DNA from: Labia minor
Taxonomy: Eukaryota > Arthropoda > Insecta > Dermaptera > Spongiphoridae
Direction of reading: 5' to 3'
Assembly (NCBI GenBank): GCA_963082975.1
Contig: OY720350.1
Coordinates: 39,859,851 to 39,923,850, forward strand
DNA length: 64,000 bases
The notes under the pieces were generated by a model. It was not told the DNA's origin. It saw only the letters and a list, made by a program, of their open reading frames with translations, and made no database searches. Made by a program: the position numbers and the translations under genes. This document shows, piece after piece, positions 1-11,311 of the stretch. The first letter of the stretch is position 1, and each line of letters starts with the position of its first letter.

Positions 1-2
1 CA

Positions 3-632
3 CTGCACAAAAGAGCCGAAGAGATATGCTCAAATGAAAACATTAAAAAAGAAAAACAACGATTGAAGGAAGCTTTCATAAACAATGGCTTCTCGGAATA
101 TGAAATTAAGAAATTCAGTAAAACAAAAAAGACAGAAATCAAAAATGAAAATGAAAAACCAATATACAGATCACAAATAACATTACCTTATATAAAAGGA
201 ACAACAGAAAAAATAGCGTCAAAATTGAGGAAACACAACATCAGAGTAACATATAAACCTCATAAACAAATGTCTTCTCTCACCTCAAATATAAAAGACA
301 AAATTAAAAACGAAAATAATGGAGTTTATAAGGTAACTTGTGAATGCAAAAAAGTATACATTGGTGAAACAAGTAGAAAGATTTCTACAAGACTGTCTGA
401 ACATGAGAGAGCCATTAGATTGAAACATCCAAATCAATCAGCAATTGCAGAACATGCCTTAACAACAGGACATAAAATAAATTTAGATAATGTAGAAACA
501 CTTCATATTGAAAATAATTGGTGGAAAAGAAAAATAAAAGAATCTATAGAAATTGATAATCATCCCAATAATATTAACAAAGAGGATGGATATAGACTTA
601 ATAAGATGTGGAACATAGTGTTGGATGAGTAA
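3..632 (+). CDS. Penelope-like element, C-terminal part with GIY-YIG endonuclease (5' end outside window)
   Basis: The frame is open from the left edge to the stop at 630-632, so this is the C-terminal ~209 codons of a larger ORF; the first ATG-independent start inside the window is not real. Counting from codon 63, residues ~88-140 carry a GIY-YIG nuclease: a GVYKVTC strand, a Cys-rich turn, YIGET, then a helix TRLSEH with the expected catalytic Arg. The segment before it is Lys-rich and matches the linker that follows reverse transcriptase in Penelope-like elements (PLEs). In PLEs this nuclease nicks the target so that reverse transcription can be primed there. No stop or frameshift is visible in the part seen, so the copy may be young. 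The RT domain must lie left of the window. Family assignment is from recognised motifs, not a search. Confidence 0.88.
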   Translation: MHKRAEEICSNENIKKEKQRLKEAFINNGFSEYEIKKFSKTKKTEIKNENEKPIYRSQITLPYIKGTTEKIASKLRKHNIRVTYKPHKQMSSLTSNIKDKIKNENNGVYKVTCECKKVYIGETSRKISTRLSEHERAIRLKHPNQSAIAEHALTTGHKINLDNVETLHIENNWWKRKIKESIEIDNHPNNINKEDGYRLNKMWNIVLDE

Positions 633-1050
633 AATTTGTCAAATTAAATTAAATATAATTAATCTAATGTGTATTTGTGTATATATCTTGATTATGGAAA
701 TAATTTAGTATCTTCATTTTAGAGACATAATGCACTATCATACTTCTTGATTGTAAACGCTTGCTTTGACAATTGCTGCTGACTTCATGTTGAGATTAAG
801 AATTGGCGGTAAAAATTGGAGCCAAAAATTGGCGCCAATATCACTGCCTATATAAGAGGTGACGTGTCCCGACATGCATCAGTCCGCTTGAATCGGAGCA
901 AGCGTACGGTTACTTGAAAACGACTGCAGAATAAGCAGTTGAAACGTTGTACAATTATTTTAATTTAATAAATAATTTTATACAAATAATGTGGTCTTTT
1001 AATAAAAATTCTCTTAATAATTATCAAAATAACCACAAAAGCTTTAATAA
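633..1050 (+). mobile_element. 3' non-coding part of the Penelope-like element with hammerhead-like motif
   Basis: This follows the PLE stop codon directly. It contains a GC-richer stretch (about 790-950) and at 912-951 the order CTTGAAA, a 7-bp stem (CGACTGC pairing GCAGTTG across an AGAATAA loop), then GAAAC. That is the layout of a hammerhead core (CUGANGA, stem II, GAAA), although the first box is degenerate. Hammerhead motifs in the terminal repeats of PLEs are established knowledge. The same arrangement is seen on the minus strand near 34.2 kb. The true 3' end of the element is not determined. Confidence 0.5.
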
Positions 1051-1314
1051 ATACATTTATGGAAGAAAATTGATTTCTATAATAATTTTTATTTTTATTC
1101 ATTAATACTTTTTTAAAATAAATATAATAGGATTAACTAGAATATAAATGTAGTAGTTATGTCTAAAATTATATATATATAGATAGATAGATAGATAATA
1201 ATAATAAGTTTTATTTTTTTTAAATGAAAATTTTAATACTTATATAAATAGTTAAATATAATTAAATTAAATTAAATATAATTTTAGTTTTTCCCACTGT
1301 TCCCAAATTATTTT

Positions 1315-1927
1315 TACCGACCGACGATAGTAAGGGAGGTATTGTTTTCACACCAAGAGATTTTTACATATGTATCTCCACGAATCATGATTTTCTTAAC
1401 AGAAAAAAAAAGTATTTTTAGCATAATGTCTGTCCGTCTGTCCGTCCGTCCGTCCGTATAGATTTGTACAACTTGAATAGCTCAACGGATTTTGATGAAA
1501 TTTGGTATATTTACTTAATGCATCAGTATGATGAATTGATCAACTTTTGGTACAAATACGGAAACCGGAAGTGGTAGTATTAGCGATCGACGATAGGAAG
1601 AGAAGGGTTATTTTGACACCAAATTTCACTTGAGGAGATTTTTTACATATCTCCACGAATCATGCACTTCGTATTGGTTAAAATCATCTTTATTAGTTTT
1701 TTCTTAATTTAAAATTATATGATGTCATCCAGCCATTCATGACGTCACAGCCTGGTCTTACATATATATTATAAATAAAATAAAATTAAAAATATTTATA
1801 TTCTATCCATATCTGTTTTTTATTACATTAATAGATATATTAAAATTATTTGAAATTGTTTCTGTAGCTGGAAATTAATTTATTTCAAACCGTCGTTCGG
1901 TTCGGACTTGGCCACAGGTCAACTTAT
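1315..1927 (+). mobile_element. Family B copy 1: Helentron-INE-like non-autonomous element
   Basis: It is about 90% similar by eye over its length to 58,077-58,640. It starts ACCGACCGACG and near its 3' end carries CGTCGTTCGGT, an inverted match with one mismatch, followed by a short hairpin (GACTTG-GCCA-CAGGTC) and the end. An internal TCCG/TCTG microsatellite lies at about 1430-1458, followed by CTCAACGGATTTTGATGAAA. The first ~80 bp are repeated internally near 1588-1668. Subterminal inverted repeats plus a 3' hairpin plus an internal microsatellite is the layout of Helentron-associated INEs such as DINE-1. No coding capacity is seen. Confidence 0.6.
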
Positions 1928-1929
1928 TT

Positions 1930-2342
1930 ACTTTTATGGTAACTTAGATTCTATGGCAGAAAAGAAAAAATAATAAATATTAATATATAAATTGAATAAT
2001 TAAATGGCTGATGATTGTTAAAAAAATATTTTTTTTATGAATAAAGTAAATTCTTTAAATTTTAGAAAAATTAATATATCATATATACACCAATTAATAC
2101 AAATGGAATGACCAATGTATTACAATAATTGTGTTAATACTTAATAAAAAAAATAACCCAATTAATTTTAAAAATTGTAATACCTATTAAAATTATCAAA
2201 TTAAAAAAAAATTATAAAACGATATATTAACCCATAAATTAAATATAAGGGGATACATTTTTTATTTAACAAAATTTACAAAAGATCTATGAAATATCCA
2301 ATATCATTTATATTCATTCAAATATATGTGAAAATCTTTTTT
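1930..2342. other. AT-rich non-coding stretch
   Basis: A/T homopolymer-rich sequence between family B copy 1 and the first family A copy. I see no ORF, repeat end or structured motif. Confidence 0.6.
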
Positions 2343-2870
2343 ACTTTCTCACCAGAGATACTATTGCGATCACGAAAATTTTCGATGTCGAGATTTTAAT
2401 GTTTTTATATGTTTTGAAGGTCCCTGAGTCATTTTCCCTAAGGTCTGTGTGTGTGTGTTTATGTAGACAAGATTACGCAAAAACGGTTTGAACTAGAATA
2501 ATGAAATTTAGTACACAGGCATTATTCAAAATTCGTAGTTTTCTATAAGTTTTGAGAAGTGTAGCTCATCCGGAAGTAAAGATATATGTTTGATAGTTTT
2601 TCACATGAATAAAAATTGTATAAAACTGATATATATAGAATTTCAGCTTGATTGATTCGCTGAAAGTACCGGAATTAATTTTTTAACACTGCAAATCACG
2701 GGCCAGCAAGTGACGTGGTGCCATCAACAAAGAGCCAAACATGCGCTGGTTTATTTGATATTATTTATAAATTTTAATTTATAATTTATAATTAATTTTA
2801 ATTTAAATATAATATATGATTTATTTAATCCAATTCAAATTGCGAGATAGTCGAGTGGAGACACTCTAGA
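2343..2870 (+). mobile_element. Family A copy 1 (A1): Helentron-INE-like element
   Basis: This is a diverged member of the main repeat family of the window. The 5' end is a decayed form of the family's hairpin ACTATCTC-GCCA-GAGATAGT. It has the internal TGTGTG run (about 2444-2458), the AAAACGGTTTGA...GATGAAATTT core, and the block with CACGTCAC-like sequence. The 3' end shows GCGAGATAGT followed by CGAGTGGAGACACTC. It lies tail-to-tail with A2. Confidence 0.7.
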
Positions 2871-3481
2871 TTTTTTTTTTTGGTTATGGTAAAACAAAAA
2901 GAAAACACAGAAACCCAGAGAAAGCTTATCAAGATATTAGGTTGGAGTTTTCAACAATTAATTGAAAATTTAATTTCTTTTGAATATTTTGAATATATAT
3001 TACTTAAATATTAAAAAAAATAATTATTTAATAGTTATATATTTATAGAAAGCAGAGATATTTAATGAGAAATATTATTTGAAGAAAATCTTGTGTTGGA
3101 AGACAATATTGTTTGTTAGTCCACTTAATTTGTTTGTTATCATTGATTAGAGTTATTTTTTTTAGTTTTGTATGAAGTAGCCTCTTAACAGTCACTCTAA
3201 TAGTTTTAATATTTATTTATAGTTATTTATTATATTTATTGATAATTGTTTATTTATTATTTTTATTTTTATTGTTACTTATTTATTTTTATCGATGAAA
3301 CTGATGATGTCAAAGTGTAAATTAGGCTTTAATGGCCTGGGTCGGCAAAATGCCCTAAATATCTAATGATAATAATAATTTATATGAAATAAATCAATAA
3401 AAGTATTATTAATATTGATAATATAAGTTAATGTTTTGAACACACCAAAAATCATTATGAGTGTACAAGAAATAAAAAATT
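2871..3481. other. Spacer between two inverted family A copies
   Basis: AT-rich spacer of about 610 bp. No ORF is recognised. A short GC-richer part (about 3330-3360) is not assigned to anything. Confidence 0.5.
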
Positions 3482-3702
3482 AGCTGGAGTGTCTCCACTC
3501 GACTATCTCGCAATTTGAATAGGATTAAATAATATAATATATTATATTTAAATTAAATTTAATTAATTATAAATTATAAATAATAAATATTAAACCAGCG
3601 CATGTTTGGCTTTTTGTTGATGGCACCACGTCACGTGTTGGCGCGTGAGATTTGCAGTGTTAAAAAATTAATTCTGGTAATTTCAGCTAATCAATCAAGC
3701 TG

Positions 3703-3741
<39 letters not shown>

Positions 3742-3959
3742 CAGTTTTATACAATTATTAATCATGTGAAAAATTATCAAACATATATCTTTATTTTTAT
3801 GGTCACTTTAGAGGAAAAAAAATCAAAACTTTGTAAGTAATGACCCTCTTCCAGTTGAGCTACATTTCTCAAAAGTTGATAGAAAACTACGAATTTTGAA
3901 TAATGCCCATGTACCAAATTTCATCATTCTAGATCAAACCATTTTTGCGTAATCTTGGT

Positions 3960-3995
<36 letters not shown>

Positions 3996-4116
3996 CAGAC
4001 AGACATTTTTCTCAACCTTAGTGAAAATGATTCAGGAACCTTTAAAACGTATAAAAACATCAAAATCTCAACATCGAAAATTTTCGTGATGGCAATACTA
4101 TCTCTTACGAGATAGG
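3482..4116 (-). mobile_element. Family A copy 2 (A2)
   Basis: Full-length copy in inverse orientation. The 3' terminus (TTAG complement, then the GAGTG-GAGA-CACTC hairpin and the subterminal ACTATCTCGC) is at the left. The 5' hairpin is at the right with the loop changed. It holds an AT dinucleotide run at about 3707-3740 and a CA run at about 3969-3996. Together with A1 it forms a large inverted repeat. Confidence 0.75.
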
Positions 4117-5315
4117 AATAATAAATTCCTATCATGTGATTATATATCACCGAATTATTTTATTCTTTTCTTTGATCTTTGTTCGATTATCCTTAAATTC
4201 CACTGAATAAATAACTTCTTGACTAGAAAGAAAGGTTTAGAAACAGGCTTTTAAAATCTATTCCATGGAATTAAACGAATGTGACTTTAAAAGGAAACAG
4301 TACTCTCTTTTTTTTAACAAACCAAAGATCTTTAAAATCTTCCTTTTTATAATTCTCTTATCTTGGGAATTTACTTTAAATAGAAATCTCGGGGATACAA
4401 GCAAAATATATACTTTTCTATCGATATTTTACACTATATATATTTTTTTTTATTTATTTATTTAAATACCTCCCCTTATTCCGATTTCTTTTCACTAAAA
4501 AAAGATTATTTCATCTACTTTGGTAACTTCTTTTCTGAAAAGGATTATTAAATTCAACAACAACGAAAAGTAGATAAGTAACTTGGAAAACGAGAGAAAA
4601 CGGTTGATTTTTTTTTCCTCTTCATTTCCTTAAATGTTGAAAGTAAAAAGGTGTTTATTCCTTTAGAGTCTTTTGATTCCCTAAAGCACATAAAATCGAT
4701 CCACTATCTTGTGTAGATGCTTGTTTTATTTCATTGATTATCATCTGAATTGAAAAATTGAAAAGCGTGTAAGATTCAATTAAGATTCGTTTCATTCTAG
4801 TCATTGTCTTCTTCTATGAATATCAGGGATTAGAAATTCAAACTGGGAAAAAATTATCATTCAAAAAATGATAATAAAAAAAAATGATTGACTACAATAA
4901 AAACTCATACAAATTTATTAAATATATCTTCACAAATCAGTTCTCTCACCCTAAAATCTAGTTATAGCATTGAAAGATATACATTTTCTATTATTTATTT
5001 AACAAACCTAATAAATTCCATATTTGTTAAACAAAGAGAGACCATTATTTATGAACTAATTAACATGAATTCATTATTCATCTTAGTAAAATATGCATTA
5101 ACCACAAAGAATATATTAGTGAATTTTGTTGGTACTTTTGTGGTCAGTGATATTAATTGGAAACTTTGAATTAAACCACATAATTATACTTTAGATCGTT
5201 TATTCTATTACATTAGTTGTTTAACCAAAATATTATAATGTTTCAATCAGAAGCAATCTGTTATTTCGAAATGGGTGGAGTTAGTAGTAGAGAGATTCAG
5301 TTGATTTAAATATAT
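4117..5315. other. AT-rich region without recognised genes
   Basis: Short ORFs (for example 4265-4465 and 4888-5169) are rich in Phe, Ile, Leu and Lys, as expected from translating AT-rich DNA. I see no domain, splice or repeat signature. Confidence 0.5.
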
Positions 5316-5720
5316 ATCTAATAGCGCTGGTAGCGCTCCGACCCCGCCAAGTAAGAAAACACCGAGGCTGGACGTGATAAGTGCCGGTTTTCACCCCCTC
5401 CCAGCAAAAAAACGGTGGCACCTGTAGGCCTAATTTTTTTAGGTCTTATAGGGGCCGGCCACCAGACAAAAACCAAAAAAAAAATCCATAATTTTAATTC
5501 ATTACAACCAGAGATATTCAATTTTAAAAATGACATTTTTTTCACCTTTACCATGTCCTTCGTCATCTTCAACATTGACAGGCCTACAGCCTTAACTACT
5601 GAACCGATTTTGATCGGGAATGTCTCATTTTGTTTGTCTTGGTAGACACATCTTTGCTTGTTTGTAATTTTTTGTCAAAAAACAACACCGTAATCATGCC
5701 TCAACCACAGTAAGCAAAAC
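5316..5720 (+). repeat. GC-richer repeat-like block with a 'CCGATTTTGAT' core
   Basis: It begins with a small hairpin (AGCGCT-GGT-AGCGCT) and continues with a patch much richer in G+C than its flanks. It contains CTTAACTACTGAACCGATTT followed by TGATCGGGAATGTCTC, which resembles the core shared by families A, B, C and D. It is probably another non-autonomous element. No second copy exists in this window, so its limits are uncertain. Confidence 0.4.
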
Positions 5721-7348
5721 CTTCACATTTTATCGAACTTGGCGTGCTTTTTTGCACTTTTTTACAGCCTAAAAACATTTTTTTGAGAGAAAGTAGACTC
5801 GCCGACAGTCAACATTTTAATTACGTTGGAGCACTTTATTCCATTTTTAACGCAAAATTGAACACAGATTCTTTAAAAAATAGAAGAACACACAAGAACG
5901 TGATTAACTATTTCAGTTGTCAAAAATAAACTACTAATCAAAAATGGTTGATAATGTCAAGATATGAGAAACATATGTGTATCAACATAACAAAAAAGTT
6001 CGATAATGGACTGTATACAGCCCGAAAATTCAAAATTCACCTTTTCTTTTGAACAGACCTTGAATTTATAATTTTTATTAATTTATTTTTGAAAAAAAAA
6101 AAATTAAATGATAATATTGTGAAAACTAATATTAAATTGCTTCTTGATTACTTTTTTTTCATTTAACCATTAAAAATTTGAATAATTTTAATTTGTTCAA
6201 GTTTAGTAGCCGGGTCTCTTTGTTCATCATTATATATATTATATAATAATATAATATTTTTTAAATTTGTCAAATTCTACAGATTGTTAATTGCATATAA
6301 TTTAGTCACATTTTCATCAAATAATAAAATTATAATATAAATGCTCTAAAAGGATTAGTCTAAATATAATTTATATAAATCAAAAAAAAAAAGTATTATT
6401 ATATTTCATTTTAAAACAATTTTAAATAATTTCTGTTTCTTTGAAGTTATTGTTATTATTATTATTGTTATTTGTAAAAGAGGAGGAGGTTCCTTGAAGA
6501 TATAGGGTTATTTTGAAACCTTTCTACTTGAGCAGTTTATTCTCAAATTGGAATCAAGAAGTTGAGGAAGAGAGAAGAGTCAAAAGGAGGTTGTTCTCTC
6601 ATTTGGTCACTGACAAATCCCCTCTTCCCTTCCCCTAACTCCAACCTTTTGTTTTATACGATCGCCATCCCACCACAAGAGCCAGCCAAAAGACCGGGAA
6701 AGGTTTTAGGTGGGCCAATGGCTCACCATTAAATGCTTCAAGCGAAAAGAGCAAAAAGTTACAAATCTTCCAATGTACTGAATCAGCAAATAAATAATTG
6801 TTTTTATTTTTCTTATTCTCAGCGAACTAAATAACATTATATATATATATATATAGTATATTATATATTAAATAAATTAAAAATAATATTATGAAATTTA
6901 ATTTGCTGTCATTTATTTAATTTTTTTAATTTAATCGAGTCATAAAAATTATTAATATCAATAAATAAACATATAAATTAATTAATATTTTTATCTTCTA
7001 GGTCAGAAATTCAAACTGAGAAAATGTATCACAATTCAACATTTCAATTCATTCTTGTTCAGTCAAAGTTAAATTGCTGCCTCATTGAATTGAAGAGATG
7101 AATCTCAGACACTACTTTTCTAACATTTGCTGTTTGAAGATAAAAAACTTGTTTCTTTAAAAAGAAAGAAATTTAATTTTATATTAATTATATAAATATT
7201 ATTGCATAGTAAAAATAGTTACACACAGTATAGAATAGAATCCAATGGAATAAATTAAAATATTAGAATTTTATAATTAAAACAATACATACTTGTTAAC
7301 TTTAAGAAGAAAATCCTATCACCATTACCAATTTATGTAATTGAATTT
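5721..7348. other. AT-rich region, no gene recognised
   Basis: It contains a purine/pyrimidine-biased GC-richer patch (about 6480-6720) with no recognisable ORF, and an AT run near 6840. Nothing else is supported. Confidence 0.5.
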
Positions 7349-7534
7349 AAAAAACAATTAAATCTAACATTATTAAAAAAAAAATTTAATTTTAAAGTGT
7401 TAAAAAGTGAATAATTTGTTAACTAAAACTTTTATATAAGAAATTTATTTAGATTTTCAAAAGGTAAACACTACCTACATTCGGATTTATGTATAAGAAA
7501 TTCATTTTGCATTTATAATTTTATTCAACAACTT
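7349..7534 (+). repeat. 186-bp direct repeat, copy 1
   Basis: This appears identical to 7711-7896 (offset 362), including an A10 run. It is AT-rich and non-coding. The two copies are separated by about 176 bp, so this looks like a recent local duplication. Confidence 0.8.
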
Positions 7535-7710
7535 TTCAATTAACTGTTAAAGAAAAAACATTTTCTTTATCTTGTTTTTTTTAATATTATGATTTTAATT
7601 TTATTTTAGATATACATATAAGCGTTTAAAAAGTTGGAAAACAATTCCAATTTATTTTATTATAATTATTATTCATTTGTATGTTGTTCGTAAATAATTA
7701 ATTTACTTTT

Positions 7711-7896
7711 GAAAAACAATTAAATCTAACATTATTAAAAAAAAAATTTAATTTTAAAGTGTTAAAAAGTGAATAATTTGTTAACTAAAACTTTTATATA
7801 AGAAATTTATTTAGATTTTCAAAAGGTAAACACTACCTACATTCGGATTTATGTATAAGAAATTCATTTTGCATTTATAATTTTATTCAACAACTT
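7711..7896 (+). repeat. 186-bp direct repeat, copy 2
   Basis: Second copy of 7349-7534; the sequences diverge immediately after CAACAACTT at the right end. Confidence 0.8.
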
Positions 7897-8039
7897 ATAT
7901 TAATTATAATTAATTCGAGGTACAATCTAAATTAAAAAATAAATAAATAAAAAAGTGATAGAAAAATGAGTTATAAATAAAATGTGCGGAAATCAAAAAT
8001 AAATTAAAATAAATATCAATCTCAGTTTGTGTTCTACAT

Positions 8040-8075
8040 CAGTGTTTTCCAAACTGTTCGATGCGATAATTAAAT
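8040..8075. mobile_element. hAT-like terminus remnant
   Basis: CAGTGTTTTCCAAACTG is typical of hAT terminal inverted repeats (TIRs). No partner terminus was found nearby, so it is a solitary, weak call. Confidence 0.3.
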
Positions 8076-8260
8076 TGAATTGATAAAGAAATGGAAAAAT
8101 GTATAAAATGTATAAAAATAAATAATAAACGAATAATTATTTTTTTTCCAACAATTTCAACCTATAAATAATATATAAATAATTAGTGAATGAAGTGTAT
8201 GTATTATTTTGAAAGAGAGGCGCCATTTTTTTAATGGTGAGAAAGATTGGGTCTAAAACG

Positions 8261-8340
8261 ATTTTTTTTTCATCCTTGGGGGCCATGCTAATCTCTGTAT
8301 CGTTCCAATTTTAGTAATATGTACCGCAGAAGCGAGTAGG
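8261..8340 (-). pseudogene. U6 snRNA retropseudogene
   Basis: On the minus strand the sequence reads as U6 spliceosomal RNA. A TCGCTTCTGCGGTACATATT 5' region is followed by ACTAAAATTGGAACGATAC, the ACAGAGA box, TTAGCATGGCCCC and CAAGGATGA. It lacks three bases right after ACAGAGA (the normal order continues AGATTAGC) and the TGCG of the next segment. It stops at GGATGA and continues into an A10 tail, so the 3' stem-loop is missing. The near-identical flanks TCTAAAACGATTTT (8252-8265) and TCTAAAACATTTT (8358-8370) look like a TSD. A LINE-mobilised, truncated U6 copy explains all of this; it cannot act in splicing. Confidence 0.85.
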
Positions 8341-8529
8341 GACATTGATCGATCCCATCTAAAACATTTTAATGAGTTTCAATAAAAATTTAAAATATAA
8401 TGAAAAGATAAATTTTACCATTGATTTTTTGACAGAGACATAACATTAAACAGTGATATAATAATATAGATATATATATAACATATATAAAATATATATA
8501 AAAATTTAAACTACATAAAATAGAATTAA

Positions 8530-8800
8530 TTAAATCATCTTCTATATATATAAAAAAGGTTTTGCGCATTGCTCAGAATTTAAATATTTTTGCATATCTC
8601 TAGAATCCAAAGTGACTTTAGAATTTTTCATGTCTGTCTGTCTGTCTTTCTGTTTGGGAATTTTGACGTTATAGACTCAAAATTGGCTAAACCAATTTCG
8701 ATGAAATTACATCACTATTTTCTTGCATACTTCTATTTGATTATAGGCTATAAATTTTATTAATATCTAACCAATAACTAGAAAAATTAATTTTTTAAAA
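8530..8800 (+). repeat. Family C: repeat with TGTCTGTCTG run and GATGAAAT core
   Basis: A TGTC/TGTCTG microsatellite (8629-8645) precedes GACTCAAAATTGGC and TTTCGATGAAAT. This is the same order of elements as in families A, B and D, with otherwise unrelated sequence. Its limits are not defined because there is a single copy here. Confidence 0.45.
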
Positions 8801-9026
8801 TTTGAAATGTACATGTTGTCATTCAGCAGCACAAAGAATGTTTATAATATTTATATTTTTATTTTTCTAATATTTACAATATTTAAATTGATCATATTGG
8901 CCTTTTTAGCTTATTTAACACACTGATACCATTTACATTGCGACTATATTAAATCTTTTAATTTTTAAGATTATATGAATAAATAATTTTAATTTTGATC
9001 TCATAATTGGATTTTTACGTATATTT

Positions 9027-9365
9027 TTAATATGGGTGGATAATGTAGGAAGGGACGTGGGAGAGATGGGACAGGGTAGGAGTTAGATGGTTATAGCTGC
9101 GGATAGGGACACTTGGAGAAATGGGGTTGTTGCGGCCAAGAACTTTCGAGTACAGTGGACAATAACATATACAATAATAATATATAATTAATTTATTGAT
9201 TAAAGTAAAATATATTTTAAACAAGGACACAAAAAAACGAATGTTTTATGTAATATACTGATTGATACAAAATGGATGAAAACCTTTCACATATATACTT
9301 TCAACCAAATAGGTATGAATTACTTCGGAGGTACAGGAGCAGAGCCCCCGTCTAGGTATGAAGAA
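9027..9365 (+). pseudogene. RTE-type LINE 3' end (C-terminal tail plus 3' UTR)
   Basis: The frame beginning TGG GTG GAT at 9033 reads WVDNVGRDVGEMG, an in-frame stop, then RDTWRNGVVAAKNFRV. This is the C-terminal tail motif of RTE-like LINEs, which follows the reverse transcriptase. The following ~200 bp match, in inverse orientation, the 3' UTRs at 16.8-17.0 and 19.47-19.68 kb, ending near a GAGCCCCCGTCTAGG box. It is 5'-truncated and dead. Confidence 0.72.
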
Positions 9366-10276
9366 CGCAGCTAGTTATGCATATTTTTCTTGTTCTTTTA
9401 CCGTTATCCATTGTTAAAGATATTTTTTTATAAATTTAAATACTAAAGTCTGATTGTGACTGACCCATAAAACGACAGTCGAATGAATATAAAGAAATTA
9501 TTCGATTGAATTAATTCTATGTAAAATAAATATTTATAATAAAAATACTTTTGATTTAACATTCTTTTTTCATTAATTCTGGAATTAACATTAATTTATT
9601 TTAACAAAATTTTCCCTTTTTTTTATTTAAAAATAAATAAAAACTGGCTATTTTTTGAAATAACTCTTGTTCTTTTAAAAATACATGTATATTTTTATAA
9701 TATGTATAAATTATAGTTGTTTATAGGAGATCACATTTAGTTACAAAGAGAAAATCCTAGATATATTTGCAAACGAGAGGCTGTTTTAGATATTTTTACT
9801 TAATTACCTTGATAAAATTTTTATAGAGCGTATCTTTTTTAGCAAGGTAACAAATTTTATTTTAACAACATTTAAATGTTGTTTCTTTTTTGGCCTTTTG
9901 GAACTTATAAAAATATATGACAATCAAAAAAATTTATTGTCTGTTTTTTTTTTGTTTTTAAAACTAAAAGTTATTCTTATTAAGATTATTTAGTATTTTA
10001 AATTTAATATATCCATATATATAGATATAATTTTAATTATGAAAAAAAAATTATTTATGATTGGTTATATTTATTTTTTTCATGATAGATTTCATTAGTT
10101 ACTAATTAAATGTATAACTTTTGAATAATACAGTTGATAACTATCACATATATTATTTCAATTGAGTAAACTTTATATTATAATTATAAGTAACTGGAAC
10201 ACACCTAGCTTTCTCTCGACCCTTTAACAAATTTATACAATTTATTATTATAAACTTTAAAAATTTTATAATTTTT
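9366..10276. other. AT-rich non-coding region
   Basis: Homopolymer-rich sequence with no supported feature. Confidence 0.5.
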
Positions 10277-10562
10277 ACTATCTCGCCAGAGATAGTATTG
10301 CGATCACGAAAATTTTCGATGTTGAGATTTTGATGTTTTTATACGTTTTGAAGGTTCCTGAATCATTTTCACTAAGGTTGAGAAAAATATCTGTTTGTGT
10401 GTGTGTAACCAAGATTACGCAAAAACGGTTTGAGCTAGAATGATGAAATTTCGTACATGGACATTATTCAAAATTCATAGTTTTCTATCAACTTTTGAGA
10501 AATGTAACTCAACCGGAAGATGGTCATTACTTACAACGTTTTGATTTTTTGTTCCTCTAAAG

Positions 10563-11311
10563 CAGGGATGGGCAAAATTTTTTAGGATGCGGTCTACTTC
10601 TAATTTTTTTACAATAAGTCGGTCCACCAGATATTTATTAAAATAATAATAATAAACAATGTGGTATAAATGTACATAGGTAACTAAAAAAATAAAAATA
10701 TACCTAAGTTCCTTTCTTATTCTATTTCCAAACAAAATTTAAAGATTATAAAAGTATAAAAATATCAAGTTCATAAGAAATATTCTGATTCGAATTATTA
10801 TTTAAGATAAAGTCATGTGAAATTGTCCGCATTAGAAGATTTACACTGCATATTGTCTGCTAATTTAGTAAATCTTGGTGTATAACTGCCAGTCTTGTAC
10901 TGCATTCGAGGTGATTGTCTGTAAGACGGGAGCGATATTTTGATTTAATTATATTCATCGTAAAAAATGCAGATTCACATAGGTAGGTAGAGCCAAAGAA
11001 CGATGTTAAATTTAATGCGAGACCTTTTAAATTAGTATACTTAACTTCGTCCATTAAATTCCAAAAAATATTTGTAGGATCTGAATTATGTGCTTTTAAA
11101 ATTATGTCATTTTGAAGAAGAAGAACTTCATCTTCCTCAATAGTTATAGAAAACAATTCGTTTATATTTTTGGTTATTTCTTCCCCGAGTAATGGAATTT
11201 TTTATATGCTAAGGAGTAGTTTAAGTAAAAAAGGCAATGAGTAAAGGCGATCACTTTAAAATGACTCGGCGGTCCACCAGTCGATCGCGATCGACTTAAT
11301 GCCCATCCCTG
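10563..11311 (-). mobile_element. Internally deleted hAT transposon with TIRs and 8-bp TSD
   Basis: The left end reads CAGGGATGGGCA and the right end is its inverted complement TGCCCATCCCTG. The element is flanked by CTCTAAAG on both sides (10,555-10,562 and 11,312-11,319), the 8-bp TSD typical of hAT. The empty-site sequence is present in the other family A copies, which confirms the borders. The only coding remnant is the hAT dimerisation region. The element is 749 bp long, so it depends on a transposase in trans. Confidence 0.93.
10860..11156 (-). pseudogene. hAT transposase C-terminal dimerisation domain fragment
   Basis: A 98-codon frame ends at the natural C-terminus. Residues ~53-80 hold the conserved hAT C-terminal block (FGSTYLCESAF, then SKYRSRLTD and H-L-E), which mediates transposase multimerisation and contributes the last acidic catalytic region. 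It resembles GTF2IRD2/ZBED5-type hAT proteins. The N-terminal zinc finger and the rest of the catalytic core have been deleted; upstream sequence runs straight into the TIR. The open frame is therefore only a relic. Confidence 0.85.
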
